Shown here piece after piece: positions 38,930 to 47,427 of a stretch of DNA of 64,000 nt; the stretch's first letter is position 1, and each line of letters begins with the position of its first letter. The stretch covers positions 124,001 to 188,000 of the forward strand of contig JAIYCB010000031.1 in assembly GCA_027488215.1 (NCBI GenBank), read 5' to 3'. Position numbers and translations under genes: made by a program. The DNA is from Comamonadaceae bacterium. GTDB lineage: Bacteria > Pseudomonadota > Gammaproteobacteria > Burkholderiales > Burkholderiaceae_C. The notes beneath the pieces are model-generated. The model worked only from the letters and a program-made list of their open reading frames with translations. It was not told where the DNA came from and did no database searches.

Positions 38930-39745
38930 ATGACGAAAAAAACAGGTTTTCTGTCGGGTAAAAGGTTGCTGATCACTGGCGTGTTGTCCAACCGATCGAT
39001 CGCCTACGGCATCGCAAAGGCCTGCCACGCGCAAGGCGCAGAACTGGCTTTCAGCTATGTGGGTGAGCGATTCAAGGACCGGATCACCGAGTTCGCGGCC
39101 GACTTCGACTCAAAGTTGATTTTTGATTGCGACGTGGGCAGCGATGAGCAGATTGAAAAACTGTTTACGGACCTGTCGGCCACCTGGCCAAAGTTCGACG
39201 GTTTTGTGCACGCCATTGGCTACGCCCCGCGCGAAGCCATCGCAGGAGACTTTCTGGATGGATTGTCCCGTGAAGGCTTCAAGATCGCGCACGACATCAG
39301 CGCCTACAGCTTCCCGGCCATGGCCAAAGCGGCCCTGCCCTACCTGAACGACAAGGCGTCTGTGCTGACCCTGACTTATTTGGGTGCGATCCGCACGGTG
39401 CCCAACTACAACACCATGGGCTTGGCCAAAGCCAGCCTGGAAGCGTCGGTGCGTTACCTGGCCGAGTCGCTGGGCAGCCAAAACCGGGGCCTGAGGGCCA
39501 ACGGCATATCGGCAGGTCCCATCAAGACGCTGGCAGCCAGTGGCATCAAGGGTTTTGGCAAGATTTTGTCGGTGGTGGCCGAGGCCTCACCCATTCGCCG
39601 CAACGTGACCATTGAAGACGTAGGCAATGTGGCGGCCTTCATGCTGAGCGACTTGGCAGCAGGCGTGACGGCCGAGATCACTTATGTGGACGGTGGTTTC
39701 AGCCAGGTGGTCGGAGGTATTGCGGAGCCAGCGGCTGCGGCTTGA
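38930..39745 (+). CDS. fabI: Enoyl-ACP reductase (NADH), FabI
   Basis: Last step of each fatty-acid elongation cycle. Rossmann-fold SDR with [20 protein letters not shown] at the N terminus and the FabI Tyr-x6-Lys catalytic pair in [13 protein letters not shown]; 271 residues. ATG 38930 has CAGGAG 8 bases upstream (38916-38921) and a TGCGACAAT element at 38892-38900. Divergent from yejA and followed by the palindromic spacer. Confidence 0.95.
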   Translation: MTKKTGFLSGKRLLITGVLSNRSIAYGIAKACHAQGAELAFSYVGERFKDRITEFAADFDSKLIFDCDVGSDEQIEKLFTDLSATWPKFDGFVHAIGYAPREAIAGDFLDGLSREGFKIAHDISAYSFPAMAKAALPYLNDKASVLTLTYLGAIRTVPNYNTMGLAKASLEASVRYLAESLGSQNRGLRANGISAGPIKTLAASGIKGFGKILSVVAEASPIRRNVTIEDVGNVAAFMLSDLAAGVTAEITYVDGGFSQVVGGIAEPAAAA

Positions 39746-39799
39746 TGCATTGTCATTGGCAGGGACTTGTGAAGCGTGGGTACTGCTTTTGCCACGACC

Positions 39800-39884
39800 G
39801 CCCGAGAGCAGGCGGGCGCTGCCCGGGCTCATAACTCGCTTCGCTCGCCAAATCGCCCGGTTCAGCGCCCACCTACTCTCGGGC
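39800..39884. repeat. Large imperfect palindrome A
   Basis: Inverted repeat with arms 39800-39828 and 39855-39884. Arms share GCCCGAGAG, AGG, GGGCGCTG and CGGGC with only isolated C/T differences and one small internal bulge; the 26-base centre contains its own GCGAGCGAAGCGAG mini-hairpin. Such compact, self-folding spacer elements resemble REP/ERIC-like dispersed repeats. It begins 55 bases after the fabI stop. No second copy is seen in the window. Confidence 0.6.
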
Positions 39885-39932
39885 TGAATGGGTGATTGGA
39901 AATTCGCTAGCATGGTCAAACCCCATGTTCCG

Positions 39933-39970
39933 GAATTGAAAAAAGCGGCGAAAGCCGCTTTTTCCAATTC
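39933..39970. terminator. Bidirectional intrinsic terminator
   Basis: Near-perfect 17-base arms (GAATTG, A-run, GCGGC) around a GAAA tetraloop at 39950-39953. The stem begins with an A-run and ends with a T-run on both strands, so it can stop fabI transcripts on the plus strand and decarboxylase transcripts on the minus strand. Confidence 0.8.
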
Positions 39971-39976
39971 TCCCCC

Positions 39977-40060
39977 GCAGGTGAGTTGGGGCCCTGTGCG
40001 GGGGCGATGTGGCAAAGCAAAGCGCCTCTGAGCCCCCGTACAGGGCCCCAACTCACCTGC
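39977..40060. repeat. Large near-perfect palindrome B
   Basis: 29-base arms, 39977-40005 and 40032-40060, differ at one position that is a G-U pair in RNA; the core is GTTGGGGCCC. The 26-base loop is 40006-40031. It starts 12 bases beyond the decarboxylase stop and has no T-run, so it is more likely an mRNA 3' stabiliser or mobile palindrome than a terminator. Confidence 0.65.
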
Positions 40061-40072
40061 CACACACGGTTA

Positions 40073-42346
40073 TCAAGCCTTCACACAATCCGCAAAGTAC
40101 CGCTTCTTGCCATCGTCGTCCTTGATCTCCACCAAGCCGTGGATGTCAGTCTCAAAGCCAGGACACTTCTCGTTGAACTCGCGCGCGAACTTGAGGTAAT
40201 CCACGATCTTCTTGTTGAAGACTTCGCCGGGAATCAGCAAAGGAATACCCGGAGGGTAAGGTGTGACCAGGCCGACAGTGACACGACCTTCCAAATGGTC
40301 GATTTCTACACGTTCGGTTTTGCGCTGGGCAATGTGGGCATAAGCGTCTGAAGGACGCATGGCGGGTGCCAAATCGGACAAATACATGTCGGTGGTCAAG
40401 CGCGCGATGTCGTATCTGGCGTACATCTCGTGCACATGCTGGCACAGATCCCGCAGGCCCATGCGCTCGTAGCGTGGGTACTTCTGACAGAACTCCGGCA
40501 TGATTTTCCACATGGGCTGGTTCTTGGCGTACTCGTCCTTGAACTGCTGCAAGGCCGTGAGCAAGGTGTTCCAGCGACCCTTGGTGATGCCGATGGTGAA
40601 CATGATGAAGAAGCTGTACAAGCCCGTCTTTTCGACCACCACGCCGTGTTCGGTCAAGAACTTGCTGACAATGGAAGCAGGAATGCCAGTTTTGTCGAAC
40701 TTGCCGTCGAGATTCAAGCCGGGCGTGACAATGGTGGATTTGATGGGGTCCAACATGTTGAAGCCATCGGCCAATTGCTGACCAAAACCGTGCCACTTGC
40801 TGGCTTTTTTCCGTGGGTCATTGCGCAAAATCCAGTCGTCTGCACGGCCGATGCCTTCTTCAGCAAACTTCTCCGGCCCCCAGACCTTGAACCACCAATC
40901 TTTACCATAATCCTCGTCCACTTTGCGCATGGCGCGCCGGAAATCAAGTGCCTCGGCAATGCTTTCTTCCACGAGCGCGGTGCCGCCGGGCGGCTCCATC
41001 ATGGCGGCGGCCACGTCACAGCTGGCGATGATGCTGTACTGCGGAGAGGTCGAGGTGTGCATCAGGTAAGCCTCGTTGAACAGCGGGCGGTCGAGCTTGG
41101 TGTTTTGCGCATCTTGCACCAGGACATGGCTGGCCTGACTGATGCCCGCCAGCAGCTTGTGGATGGATTGCGTGGCATACACCATCGACTCTTTCGGGCG
41201 TGCGCGCTTTTTGCCCATGGCGTGGTACGGTCCATAGAACGGGTGGAAGGCCGCATGCGGTAACCATGCCTCATCAAAGTGCAGGTTTTCCGCATAACCG
41301 TCCAGCATGGTTTTGATGGTTTCGGTGTTGTAGAGCACGCCGTCATAAGTGGATTGCGTGAGCGTCATCACGCGAGGTTTGACCTTTTTGGGATCTACGC
41401 CTTTGAGCAAAGGGTTGGCCTTGATCTTGGCCATGATGGCCGCAGGTTCAAACTCGCTTTTGGGAATCGGACCGATGATGCCGAAATGGTTTCGCGTGGG
41501 TTTCATGAAGACCGGAATCGCGCCGGTCATGATGATCGCATGCAGTATGGATTTATGGCAGTTGCGGTCCACCACAACCACATCACCCGGAGCGACGGCA
41601 TGGTGCCACACAATCTTGTTGGCGGTACTGGTGCCGTTGGTTACAAAAAAGCAATGGTCGGCATTGAAGATGCGTGCGGCATTGCGCTCGCTCTCGCCAA
41701 TGGCGCCGTTGTGGTCCAGCAACTGGCCCAACTCTTCCACCGCGTTGCAAACGTCGGCTCGCAACATGTTTTCGCCATAAAACTGATGGTACATCTGTCC
41801 CACAGGGCTTTTCAAAAATGCCACGCCGCCAGAATGTCCTGGGCAATGCCACGAATACGAGCCTTCTTCTGCGTAATCCAGCAATGCCTTGAAGAACGGA
41901 GGCTGCACCCCTTCCAGATAGCTTTTGGCTTCGCGGATGATGTGACGCGCCACAAATTCCGGCGTGTCCTCGAACATGTGGATGAAGCCGTGCAGCTCAC
42001 GCAGGATGTCATTCGGTAAATGCCGAGATGTCTTGGTCTCGCCGTAAATATAAATGGGCACATCGGCGTTCTTGCGCCGCACTTCGTCGATGAAGGTACG
42101 CAAATTGATGACGGCTGGGTCCAGGTCGGGACCAGGCGAAAACTCTTCGTCGTCTATGGACAAAATAAATGCACTTGCTCGGCTTTGCTGCTGTGCAAAC
42201 TGCGACAGGTCACCATAGCTGGTGACCCCAAGAACTTCGAAACCTTCGGCAACGATGGCGTCGGCCAAAGCACGGATACCCAAGCCCGATGTGTTTTCGG
42301 AGCGGTAATCTTCGTCAATGATGACGATGGGGAAACGAAATTTCAT
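40073..42346 (-). CDS. PLP-dependent Orn/Lys/Arg decarboxylase (arginine/lysine-type)
   Basis: 757-residue fold-type I decarboxylase of the large inducible/biosynthetic basic amino-acid group. N-terminal response-regulator-like wing domain (PIVIIDEDYRSENTSGLG), core with SWHCPGHSGGVAF, FFVTNGTSTANKIV and the PLP lysine Lys397 in ATQSIHKLLAG, and the C-terminal domain TPYPPGIPLLIPGE. Whether arginine, lysine or ornithine is the substrate cannot be decided by eye. Product would be a polyamine or precursor; possible acid-stress role is inference. Confidence 0.9.
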   Translation of the reverse strand: MKFRFPIVIIDEDYRSENTSGLGIRALADAIVAEGFEVLGVTSYGDLSQFAQQQSRASAFILSIDDEEFSPGPDLDPAVINLRTFIDEVRRKNADVPIYIYGETKTSRHLPNDILRELHGFIHMFEDTPEFVARHIIREAKSYLEGVQPPFFKALLDYAEEGSYSWHCPGHSGGVAFLKSPVGQMYHQFYGENMLRADVCNAVEELGQLLDHNGAIGESERNAARIFNADHCFFVTNGTSTANKIVWHHAVAPGDVVVVDRNCHKSILHAIIMTGAIPVFMKPTRNHFGIIGPIPKSEFEPAAIMAKIKANPLLKGVDPKKVKPRVMTLTQSTYDGVLYNTETIKTMLDGYAENLHFDEAWLPHAAFHPFYGPYHAMGKKRARPKESMVYATQSIHKLLAGISQASHVLVQDAQNTKLDRPLFNEAYLMHTSTSPQYSIIASCDVAAAMMEPPGGTALVEESIAEALDFRRAMRKVDEDYGKDWWFKVWGPEKFAEEGIGRADDWILRNDPRKKASKWHGFGQQLADGFNMLDPIKSTIVTPGLNLDGKFDKTGIPASIVSKFLTEHGVVVEKTGLYSFFIMFTIGITKGRWNTLLTALQQFKDEYAKNQPMWKIMPEFCQKYPRYERMGLRDLCQHVHEMYARYDIARLTTDMYLSDLAPAMRPSDAYAHIAQRKTERVEIDHLEGRVTVGLVTPYPPGIPLLIPGEVFNKKIVDYLKFAREFNEKCPGFETDIHGLVEIKDDDGKKRYFADCVKA

Positions 42347-42524
42347 GGGCTTTTGGGGCTGTATGCCAAAGAAAGGTCAAAGGAATTCAAACAGTGGCGA
42401 AGTTTAAGGACAAAAAGGGACTGCGGAGCGACGCAGATCACAAATTGCAAAAAAACCCGCTGTGGATGGATGATTCAGCCAATGCATAAGAATTGTTGCG
42501 AGTCTCAGAAAACAAGTTTTCCAC

Positions 42525-42533
42525 TGATACAAT
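42525..42533 (+). promoter_or_regulatory. Extended -10 promoter element of tRNA-Ser
   Basis: TGATACAAT is an extended -10 (TGn plus TACAAT) whose expected start site, about 42540, lies just upstream of the tRNA 5' end. No good -35 hexamer is found at 16-18 bases. The 42347-42524 spacer upstream shows no gene. Confidence 0.55.
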
Positions 42534-42543
42534 TGCGGGCTTC

Positions 42544-42634
42544 GGAGCGGTGGATGAGTGGTTTAAGTCGCACGCCTGGAAAGCGTGTGTGGGTTAATAG
42601 CCCACCGCGGGTTCGAATCCCGCCTGCTCCGCCA
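42544..42634 (+). tRNA. tRNA-Ser(GGA)
   Basis: 91-nt class II tRNA with encoded CCA. Acceptor GGAGCGG pairs with CTGCTCC (one G-U); anticodon stem CACGC/GCGTG holds the loop CTGGAAA with anticodon GGA at 42578-42580, reading UCC/UCU codons. A long serine-type variable arm (GTGGG...CCCAC) and T arm GCGGG-TTCGAAT-CCCGC follow. Discriminator base is G, as in serine tRNAs. Confidence 0.96.
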
Positions 42635-42643
42635 AAACATAAA

Positions 42644-42669
42644 AGCCTGCACACGTGCAGGCTTTTTTT
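42644..42669 (+). terminator. Intrinsic terminator of tRNA-Ser
   Basis: Stem AGCCTGCA/TGCAGGCT with a 4-base CACG loop, followed by seven T residues. It begins 10 bases after the tRNA CCA end. Confidence 0.88.
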
Positions 42670-42713
42670 CGTCAGTGTGGTGGACAAATCGGCATGACCA
42701 AACTGCCCGCACA

Positions 42714-42734
42714 GCCCCCGAATCGCTCGGGGGC
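42714..42734 (-). terminator. Possible terminator hairpin after the LivK-like gene
   Basis: Perfect 8-base-pair GC-rich stem GCCCCCGA/TCGGGGGC with a 5-base loop, 8 bases past the stop of the minus-strand binding-protein gene. There is no T-run on that strand, so function as a Rho-independent terminator is uncertain. Confidence 0.45.
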
Positions 42735-42741
42735 CGATCGA

Positions 42742-43908
42742 TCAGCGAATCACAGCGATTTGTGAACGCTCGCCACCCTTGTAGGTGAACAATGTCAAAG
42801 CGCCATTTTTGATGTCGCCTTTGTCGTCAAAGGCGATGTTACCGGTCACACCTTTGTAATTGATGCTTTTCAAAGCAGGCAGATACTTGGCAGGTTCAGT
42901 AGAACCTGCGTTGACCATGGCAGTGGCCATGACCTTGACTGCGTCATAAACGTATGGGGCATAGACCTGCACTTCAGCGTTGTACTTGGCCTTGAAGTCT
43001 GCACGGAACTTGTCCATACCGACTTTCTGCTCGCCTTCGACACCACCGGCTTCTGCGCAAATCACAGCTTCATCTTTCATGGCATCGCCTGCGAGCTTGG
43101 CCAATTCGGCTGTACAGATGCCGTCACCGCCCATGAACTTGGCATTGATGCCCAGAGACTTCATCTGACGCAGCATAGGACCCGCCACAGCGTCCATACC
43201 GCCAAAGAACACGACATCTGGCTTCTTGGCCTTCAGGGTGGTCAGGATGGCGTTGAAGTCAGAGGCTTTGTCGGTTGTGAACTCGTGGCCCACAATGTTG
43301 CCACCGGCAGCTGCCACTGCTTTTTTGAACTCTTCAGCCACACCCTGGCCGTAGGCGGTGCGGTCATCGATCACGGCGATGCTCTTGCCTTTGACGGTCT
43401 CCACAGCGTATTTGCCGAGAGTGCCGCCGAGGTGAACGTCATCTGCCACCACGCGGAATGCGCCAGCGTAGCCTTGACGTGTGTACTTGGGGTTGGTGGC
43501 TGATGGTGAAATCTGGGGAATGCCAGCCGTGTTGTACAACTGTGAGGCTGGAATGGTGGTGCCTGAGTTCAGGTGACCGATCACACCATTGACTTTGGCA
43601 TCGACGAGTTTTTGTGCAGCAGCAGTGCCCTGTTTGGGATCGGCGGCATCGTCTTCAGCCAACAACTCGAACTTGAGTGTTTTGTCACCGATCTTCAGAC
43701 CAGCGGCATTCAGCTCTTCGATGGCCATGCGGGCACCGTTTTCATTGTCCTTGCCCAGGTGGGCAATCGCACCGCTGACAGGACCCACGTGACCGATTTT
43801 GACGACCAGTTCGGTCGAAGCGACTTCTTTTTTGCCGCATGCGGCCAACACCATGGCTGCAACAGCAACAGACACCACGGTCAAAGAACGTGAACCAGAA
43901 AATTTCAT
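42742..43908 (-). CDS. Branched-chain amino-acid type ABC substrate-binding lipoprotein (LivK-like)
   Basis: 388-residue periplasmic-binding-protein fold type I. The lipoprotein signal LTVVSVAVAAMVLAAC puts the modified Cys at residue 24. Conserved LivJ/LivK features: IGHVGPVSGAIAHLGKDNENGARMAI-like start (read in parts), VIGHLNSGTTIPAS and PQISPSATNPKYTRQGY. ATG 43908 starts the signal peptide. No permease or ATPase genes are adjacent, so it must work with a transporter encoded elsewhere. Its ligand is not certain from the family alone. Confidence 0.92.
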   Translation of the reverse strand: MKFSGSRSLTVVSVAVAAMVLAACGKKEVASTELVVKIGHVGPVSGAIAHLGKDNENGARMAIEELNAAGLKIGDKTLKFELLAEDDAADPKQGTAAAQKLVDAKVNGVIGHLNSGTTIPASQLYNTAGIPQISPSATNPKYTRQGYAGAFRVVADDVHLGGTLGKYAVETVKGKSIAVIDDRTAYGQGVAEEFKKAVAAAGGNIVGHEFTTDKASDFNAILTTLKAKKPDVVFFGGMDAVAGPMLRQMKSLGINAKFMGGDGICTAELAKLAGDAMKDEAVICAEAGGVEGEQKVGMDKFRADFKAKYNAEVQVYAPYVYDAVKVMATAMVNAGSTEPAKYLPALKSINYKGVTGNIAFDDKGDIKNGALTLFTYKGGERSQIAVIR

Positions 43909-44020
43909 ACAAACTCCGAAGAATAGATTTGCTTCAATCAAGCAAGCCGTAAAGATACTGCAAAAAGTGGCGATTGTGACTCAGGGAAAACCAAAACCTG
44001 TGTATTCGAACCATCAAAAC

Positions 44021-44290
44021 TCAAACATCTTGGTAGGAGCGTGCGCGTTTATCCCAAATACTCTGCAAAGTTCTTTCTACCAAATCGGCCGTTAAGCGCT
44101 CAATTTCGGGACGAAGGTTTTGCAGAAGATCCTCCGATAAGGCCATCAGTGCCTGTTTTTCTGCGACCCGCGCATCGAACGCCAAATGAACAGCTTTCGG
44201 AACATGAGGCAGCGCCAAGTCCTGAGTCAGCGTTGGAATTTGATCCGGTGAGACAGTTTGGCCCAGAGTGTGTGTTTCGGCTTGTGTCAT
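44021..44290 (-). CDS. Conserved small protein downstream of holC
   Basis: 89 residues, no recognised domain. Sequence is acidic in the first half (SPDQIPTLTQDLALPHVP) and forms a likely amphipathic helix in the second (LSEDLLQNLRPEIERLTADLVERTLQSIW). Its start overlaps the holC stop by 4 bases (ATGA), which supports it as a real, co-translated gene in the pepA-holC unit. No function assigned. The 112-base spacer to the upstream side of the binding-protein gene shows nothing recognisable. Confidence 0.7.
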   Translation of the reverse strand: MTQAETHTLGQTVSPDQIPTLTQDLALPHVPKAVHLAFDARVAEKQALMALSEDLLQNLRPEIERLTADLVERTLQSIWDKRARSYQDV

Positions 44291-44727
44291 GTTGTGGCCA
44301 CCTTGGACAAATCGTGTTGTAAAAGTTCGTAACCCAGGCTTTTGTAATGCTTCCAGCGCATTCGAGCTTGATCGCGACCATGCTCGTCTTTGGAAACAAT
44401 TTCGATCAATCGTGCAAATCTTTCGAAGCCCACAGGGACCTCGTCACCCAAGTTCAACAGCACATCCTCGATGCCCCAAGCATGGGGATCAGATCCCAGC
44501 GCCACGGGAGAGGCATGCTGCACCTCTGGGGGGTCTTGATCAGTGCAATGCGCCAGAAAAGACACATCCTGAAAGCGCCAAAGCTCGGCGTCGAGTTGTT
44601 TGAGTGTTGCGGGCGCACCCACCACAGCAATACGTAAATTTTGAGCACGCGCCTTGCGCAGCAAGCGGCACGTATGCAGCAAACGCTCGTCTGTGTTGAA
44701 GTGGAACTCAATGCGGGTCTTGAGCAC
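44287..44727 (-). CDS. holC: DNA polymerase III subunit chi
   Basis: 146-residue clamp-loader accessory subunit that links the loader to SSB. Motifs typical of HolC: RLLRKARAQNLRIAVVG, LDAELWRFQDVSFLAH, GIEDVLLNLGDEVPVGFERFARLIEIV and RMRWKHYKSLGYELLQHDL. Placed 21 bases after pepA, the usual pepA-holC order. Confidence 0.93.
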   Translation of the reverse strand: MLKTRIEFHFNTDERLLHTCRLLRKARAQNLRIAVVGAPATLKQLDAELWRFQDVSFLAHCTDQDPPEVQHASPVALGSDPHAWGIEDVLLNLGDEVPVGFERFARLIEIVSKDEHGRDQARMRWKHYKSLGYELLQHDLSKVATT

Positions 44728-44748
44728 AAAGCACCTTGGACTGCAAGC

Positions 44749-46293
44749 TCAAGCCTTGCCGGCCGTGCGAGCCTTGGATTTGGCCTTTGCGTTTGACCTG
44801 ACCGCAGCTTTGGTTTTGCCATGGGATTGAACGGTTGCAGTCGCTTGGGCCGAGGTCAGCAAGTACTGCAACAGCAAGCCAACAGGGCGTCCTGTAGCCC
44901 CCTTGGCTGCACCGCTGCGCCAGGCCGTGCCCGCAATATCCAAGTGCGCCCAAGCAAAACTCTTGGCAAAGCGTTGCAAAAACTTGGCTGCCGTGACCGA
45001 TCCCGCCGCACGCCCCGCCACGTTGGCCACATCGGCAAAGCGCGACTTCAGACCCTCTGCGTAGTCGTCATCCAGAGGCATTCTCCAGCATGTGTCTCCG
45101 GAGACCTCGCCTGCTTCCTGAAGCTGGGCGGCCAGCGCATCGTCGCTCGAAAACAAGCCCGTTCGAACAGCGCCCAGAGCGATGACGCATGCGCCTGTCA
45201 ATGTGGCGATGTCGATCACAGCTCGTGGCTTGAAGCGCTCGGCATAGGTCAACGCATCGCACAACACCAAACGGCCTTCGGCATCGGTGTTCAAAATTTC
45301 AATGGTTTGTCCACTCATGCTGGTCACCACATCGCCAGGCTTGACGGCCAAACCATCGGGCATGTTTTCGGTGGCGGGAATCAGTCCCACCACATTGATG
45401 GCTGGTTTGAGCTCTGCCAGTGCCTTGAACACGCCCAACACGCTGGCGGCGCCACTCATGTCGTATTTCATTTCGTCCATCTCGGCCGCTGGCTTGATGG
45501 AAATACCGCCCGTATCGAAAGTAATGCCCTTGCCCACCAGCACCACCGGTGCTTGCGAAGTCAAAGCGCCGTTGTAGCGCATCACGATGAAGCGCAAGGG
45601 CTCGGCCGCACCCTGGGCCACGGCCATGAAAGAGCCCATGCCCAACTTGGCCACTTCTTTGGGCCCCAACACTTCGCACTTGAAAGCGCGGCCCGAAGCG
45701 ATGCTTTTGGCCGTCTCGGCCAAGTGTGTTGGCGTGGCATGGTTGGCTGGTCGGTTGGCCCATTCCTTGGCCAATTCGACACCAGCCACCAAGGCCTGCG
45801 CCTGAGTCACCGCTAGGCGCAAGTCAGCTCTCTCATGTGTGGAGCTGACCAGAACTTGTTTGAGGGTGCGGGCCTTGGGTTTGCTCAAGGTTGTGGTGTA
45901 GCTGTAGCTGGCATCAGCGAGACTGCTGAGTGCCATTTGCAGGCCTTGGGAGGAAACCTCTCCCACGACATGCACGCCCAAGCGCTTGATCTTGCCAGCC
46001 TTGAGAGCGCCCCATGCCGCCTGCATGGCGCTGCGAATTTGTCCTGGGTGATTGTCTGCTGTGCAAGCCACGACCACATGCCGAGCAGCCATACCCGGCT
46101 GACCGTACAAAGACAGCACAGCACCCGCCTTGAGTTCAAAGTCACCATGGCCGATGGCCTGGGCCAACAGGCGTGACACCGGTTCAACGGCCTTGATTTC
46201 TGGTTGCACCAGGCTGGGCCAAAGTACCACCAAGGCGTCCACCGGGGCACTCATGGCATGGGAGAGCGAGAGTTTTTGGATTTCGAAGTTCAT
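44749..46293 (-). CDS. pepA: Leucyl aminopeptidase PepA
   Basis: 514-residue M17 metallo-aminopeptidase, cytoplasmic hexamer. Metal and catalytic motifs: VGKGITFDTGGISIKPA, MKYDMSGAASVLG, and the M17 signature NTDAEGRLVL. C-terminal ~30 residues are an unusual Lys/Ala/Arg-rich tail (KTKAAVRSNAKAKSKARTA) beyond the normal end of the fold. Divergent from lptF with a 24-base gap, a widely conserved arrangement; its promoter must overlap the lptF start region. Confidence 0.94.
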   Translation of the reverse strand: MNFEIQKLSLSHAMSAPVDALVVLWPSLVQPEIKAVEPVSRLLAQAIGHGDFELKAGAVLSLYGQPGMAARHVVVACTADNHPGQIRSAMQAAWGALKAGKIKRLGVHVVGEVSSQGLQMALSSLADASYSYTTTLSKPKARTLKQVLVSSTHERADLRLAVTQAQALVAGVELAKEWANRPANHATPTHLAETAKSIASGRAFKCEVLGPKEVAKLGMGSFMAVAQGAAEPLRFIVMRYNGALTSQAPVVLVGKGITFDTGGISIKPAAEMDEMKYDMSGAASVLGVFKALAELKPAINVVGLIPATENMPDGLAVKPGDVVTSMSGQTIEILNTDAEGRLVLCDALTYAERFKPRAVIDIATLTGACVIALGAVRTGLFSSDDALAAQLQEAGEVSGDTCWRMPLDDDYAEGLKSRFADVANVAGRAAGSVTAAKFLQRFAKSFAWAHLDIAGTAWRSGAAKGATGRPVGLLLQYLLTSAQATATVQSHGKTKAAVRSNAKAKSKARTAGKA

Positions 46294-46317
46294 AATTCGG
46301 GTTTTCCTGTTTTGCCA

Positions 46318-47427
46318 ATGTTATTCCATTCCTCATTACGCAAAGACCTCGCACGCAATTTTGGTGCCACACTGGTCATCTTGGTGACCATCGTGATGAC
46401 CATTATTTTGATCCGTACATTAGGTCAGGCAAGCCGGGGAAGCGTTAATCCGTCGGAAGTGCTGTTGGTCATGGGTTTCAGTGTGCTGGCACAGATGACA
46501 ACCATCATCACTTTGAGTCTTTTTATCTCATGTGTAGCCACTTTGTCGCGCATGTACGGTGAGAGTGAAATGGTCATCTGGTTTTCCAGCGGCCAAGGCT
46601 TAGGTCAGTTCATCCAGCCCCTTTTTCGCTTTGCATGGCCGATTTTGCTGGTCATCGGCTTATTGGCTCTTTTTGTGTTGCCATGGAGCCAACAACAAAT
46701 CCAGGAGCTGCGGCAACGCTTTGAAAAGCGCAACGACGTCGAACGCATTGCACCGGGTCAGTTTCAAGAGTCCGCAGCAGGCAACCGTGTCTTTTTCATT
46801 GACAAGGACAGCCCCGGTGAACGTACAGGCAACAATGTGTTTGTCTCCAGCCGCGACGGCCAATTCGAAAGCGTGACCACCGCCTCACGCGGGAGAGTTG
46901 AGTTTGTAGGGGTCGATCGGTTTTTATTTCTGGAAAACGGCCAGCAATGGCTTACCCATTTGGGTACGGGTGAGACGAGAGTGACCCAATTTGAACGCTA
47001 CCAATTGCTGATTGACGCCAATTATGTGCCGACCCTATTTGTGAGAAACAGTCGCCAAAGCACAACTTGGCAACTGCTGGAGCAACCCACGCCAGCGAAC
47101 CAAGCTGAATTGGCTTGGCGCTTCGGCTTGCTGATCACAGCCATGAATTTGATCTTGCTGGCCTTGGCACTTTCGGCCGTGAACCCCCGTGTGGGGCGCA
47201 GTTACCACTTGGGCTTGGCACTTTTTGTGTTCGTGGCTTATTACAACCTGCTCACCGTGGGGCAAAACTGGATCAGCACTGGCCGCATTGGTGCCTTGAC
47301 CTACATGCTGATGCTGCACGGCGGCGTCCTGGCGCTCGCCTTGTTGTGGCTGAGTCTGCGACACATGAATTGGAGTTGGCGCAACTTGATGCCCTCCGTT
47401 CGCCCGACTCAGGAGGCCTCTGCATGA
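46318..47427 (+). CDS. lptF: LPS export permease LptF
   Basis: One of the two inner-membrane permeases extracting lipopolysaccharide for the Lpt bridge. 369 residues with helices near both ends (LVILVTIVMTIILIRTLGQ at the start; three near the C terminus) around a periplasmic beta-jellyroll domain. ATG 46318 (MLFHSSLRKDLARNF) is chosen; longer in-frame sequence lies under pepA. Overlaps lptG by 4 bases. Confidence 0.95.
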   Translation: MLFHSSLRKDLARNFGATLVILVTIVMTIILIRTLGQASRGSVNPSEVLLVMGFSVLAQMTTIITLSLFISCVATLSRMYGESEMVIWFSSGQGLGQFIQPLFRFAWPILLVIGLLALFVLPWSQQQIQELRQRFEKRNDVERIAPGQFQESAAGNRVFFIDKDSPGERTGNNVFVSSRDGQFESVTTASRGRVEFVGVDRFLFLENGQQWLTHLGTGETRVTQFERYQLLIDANYVPTLFVRNSRQSTTWQLLEQPTPANQAELAWRFGLLITAMNLILLALALSAVNPRVGRSYHLGLALFVFVAYYNLLTVGQNWISTGRIGALTYMLMLHGGVLALALLWLSLRHMNWSWRNLMPSVRPTQEASA

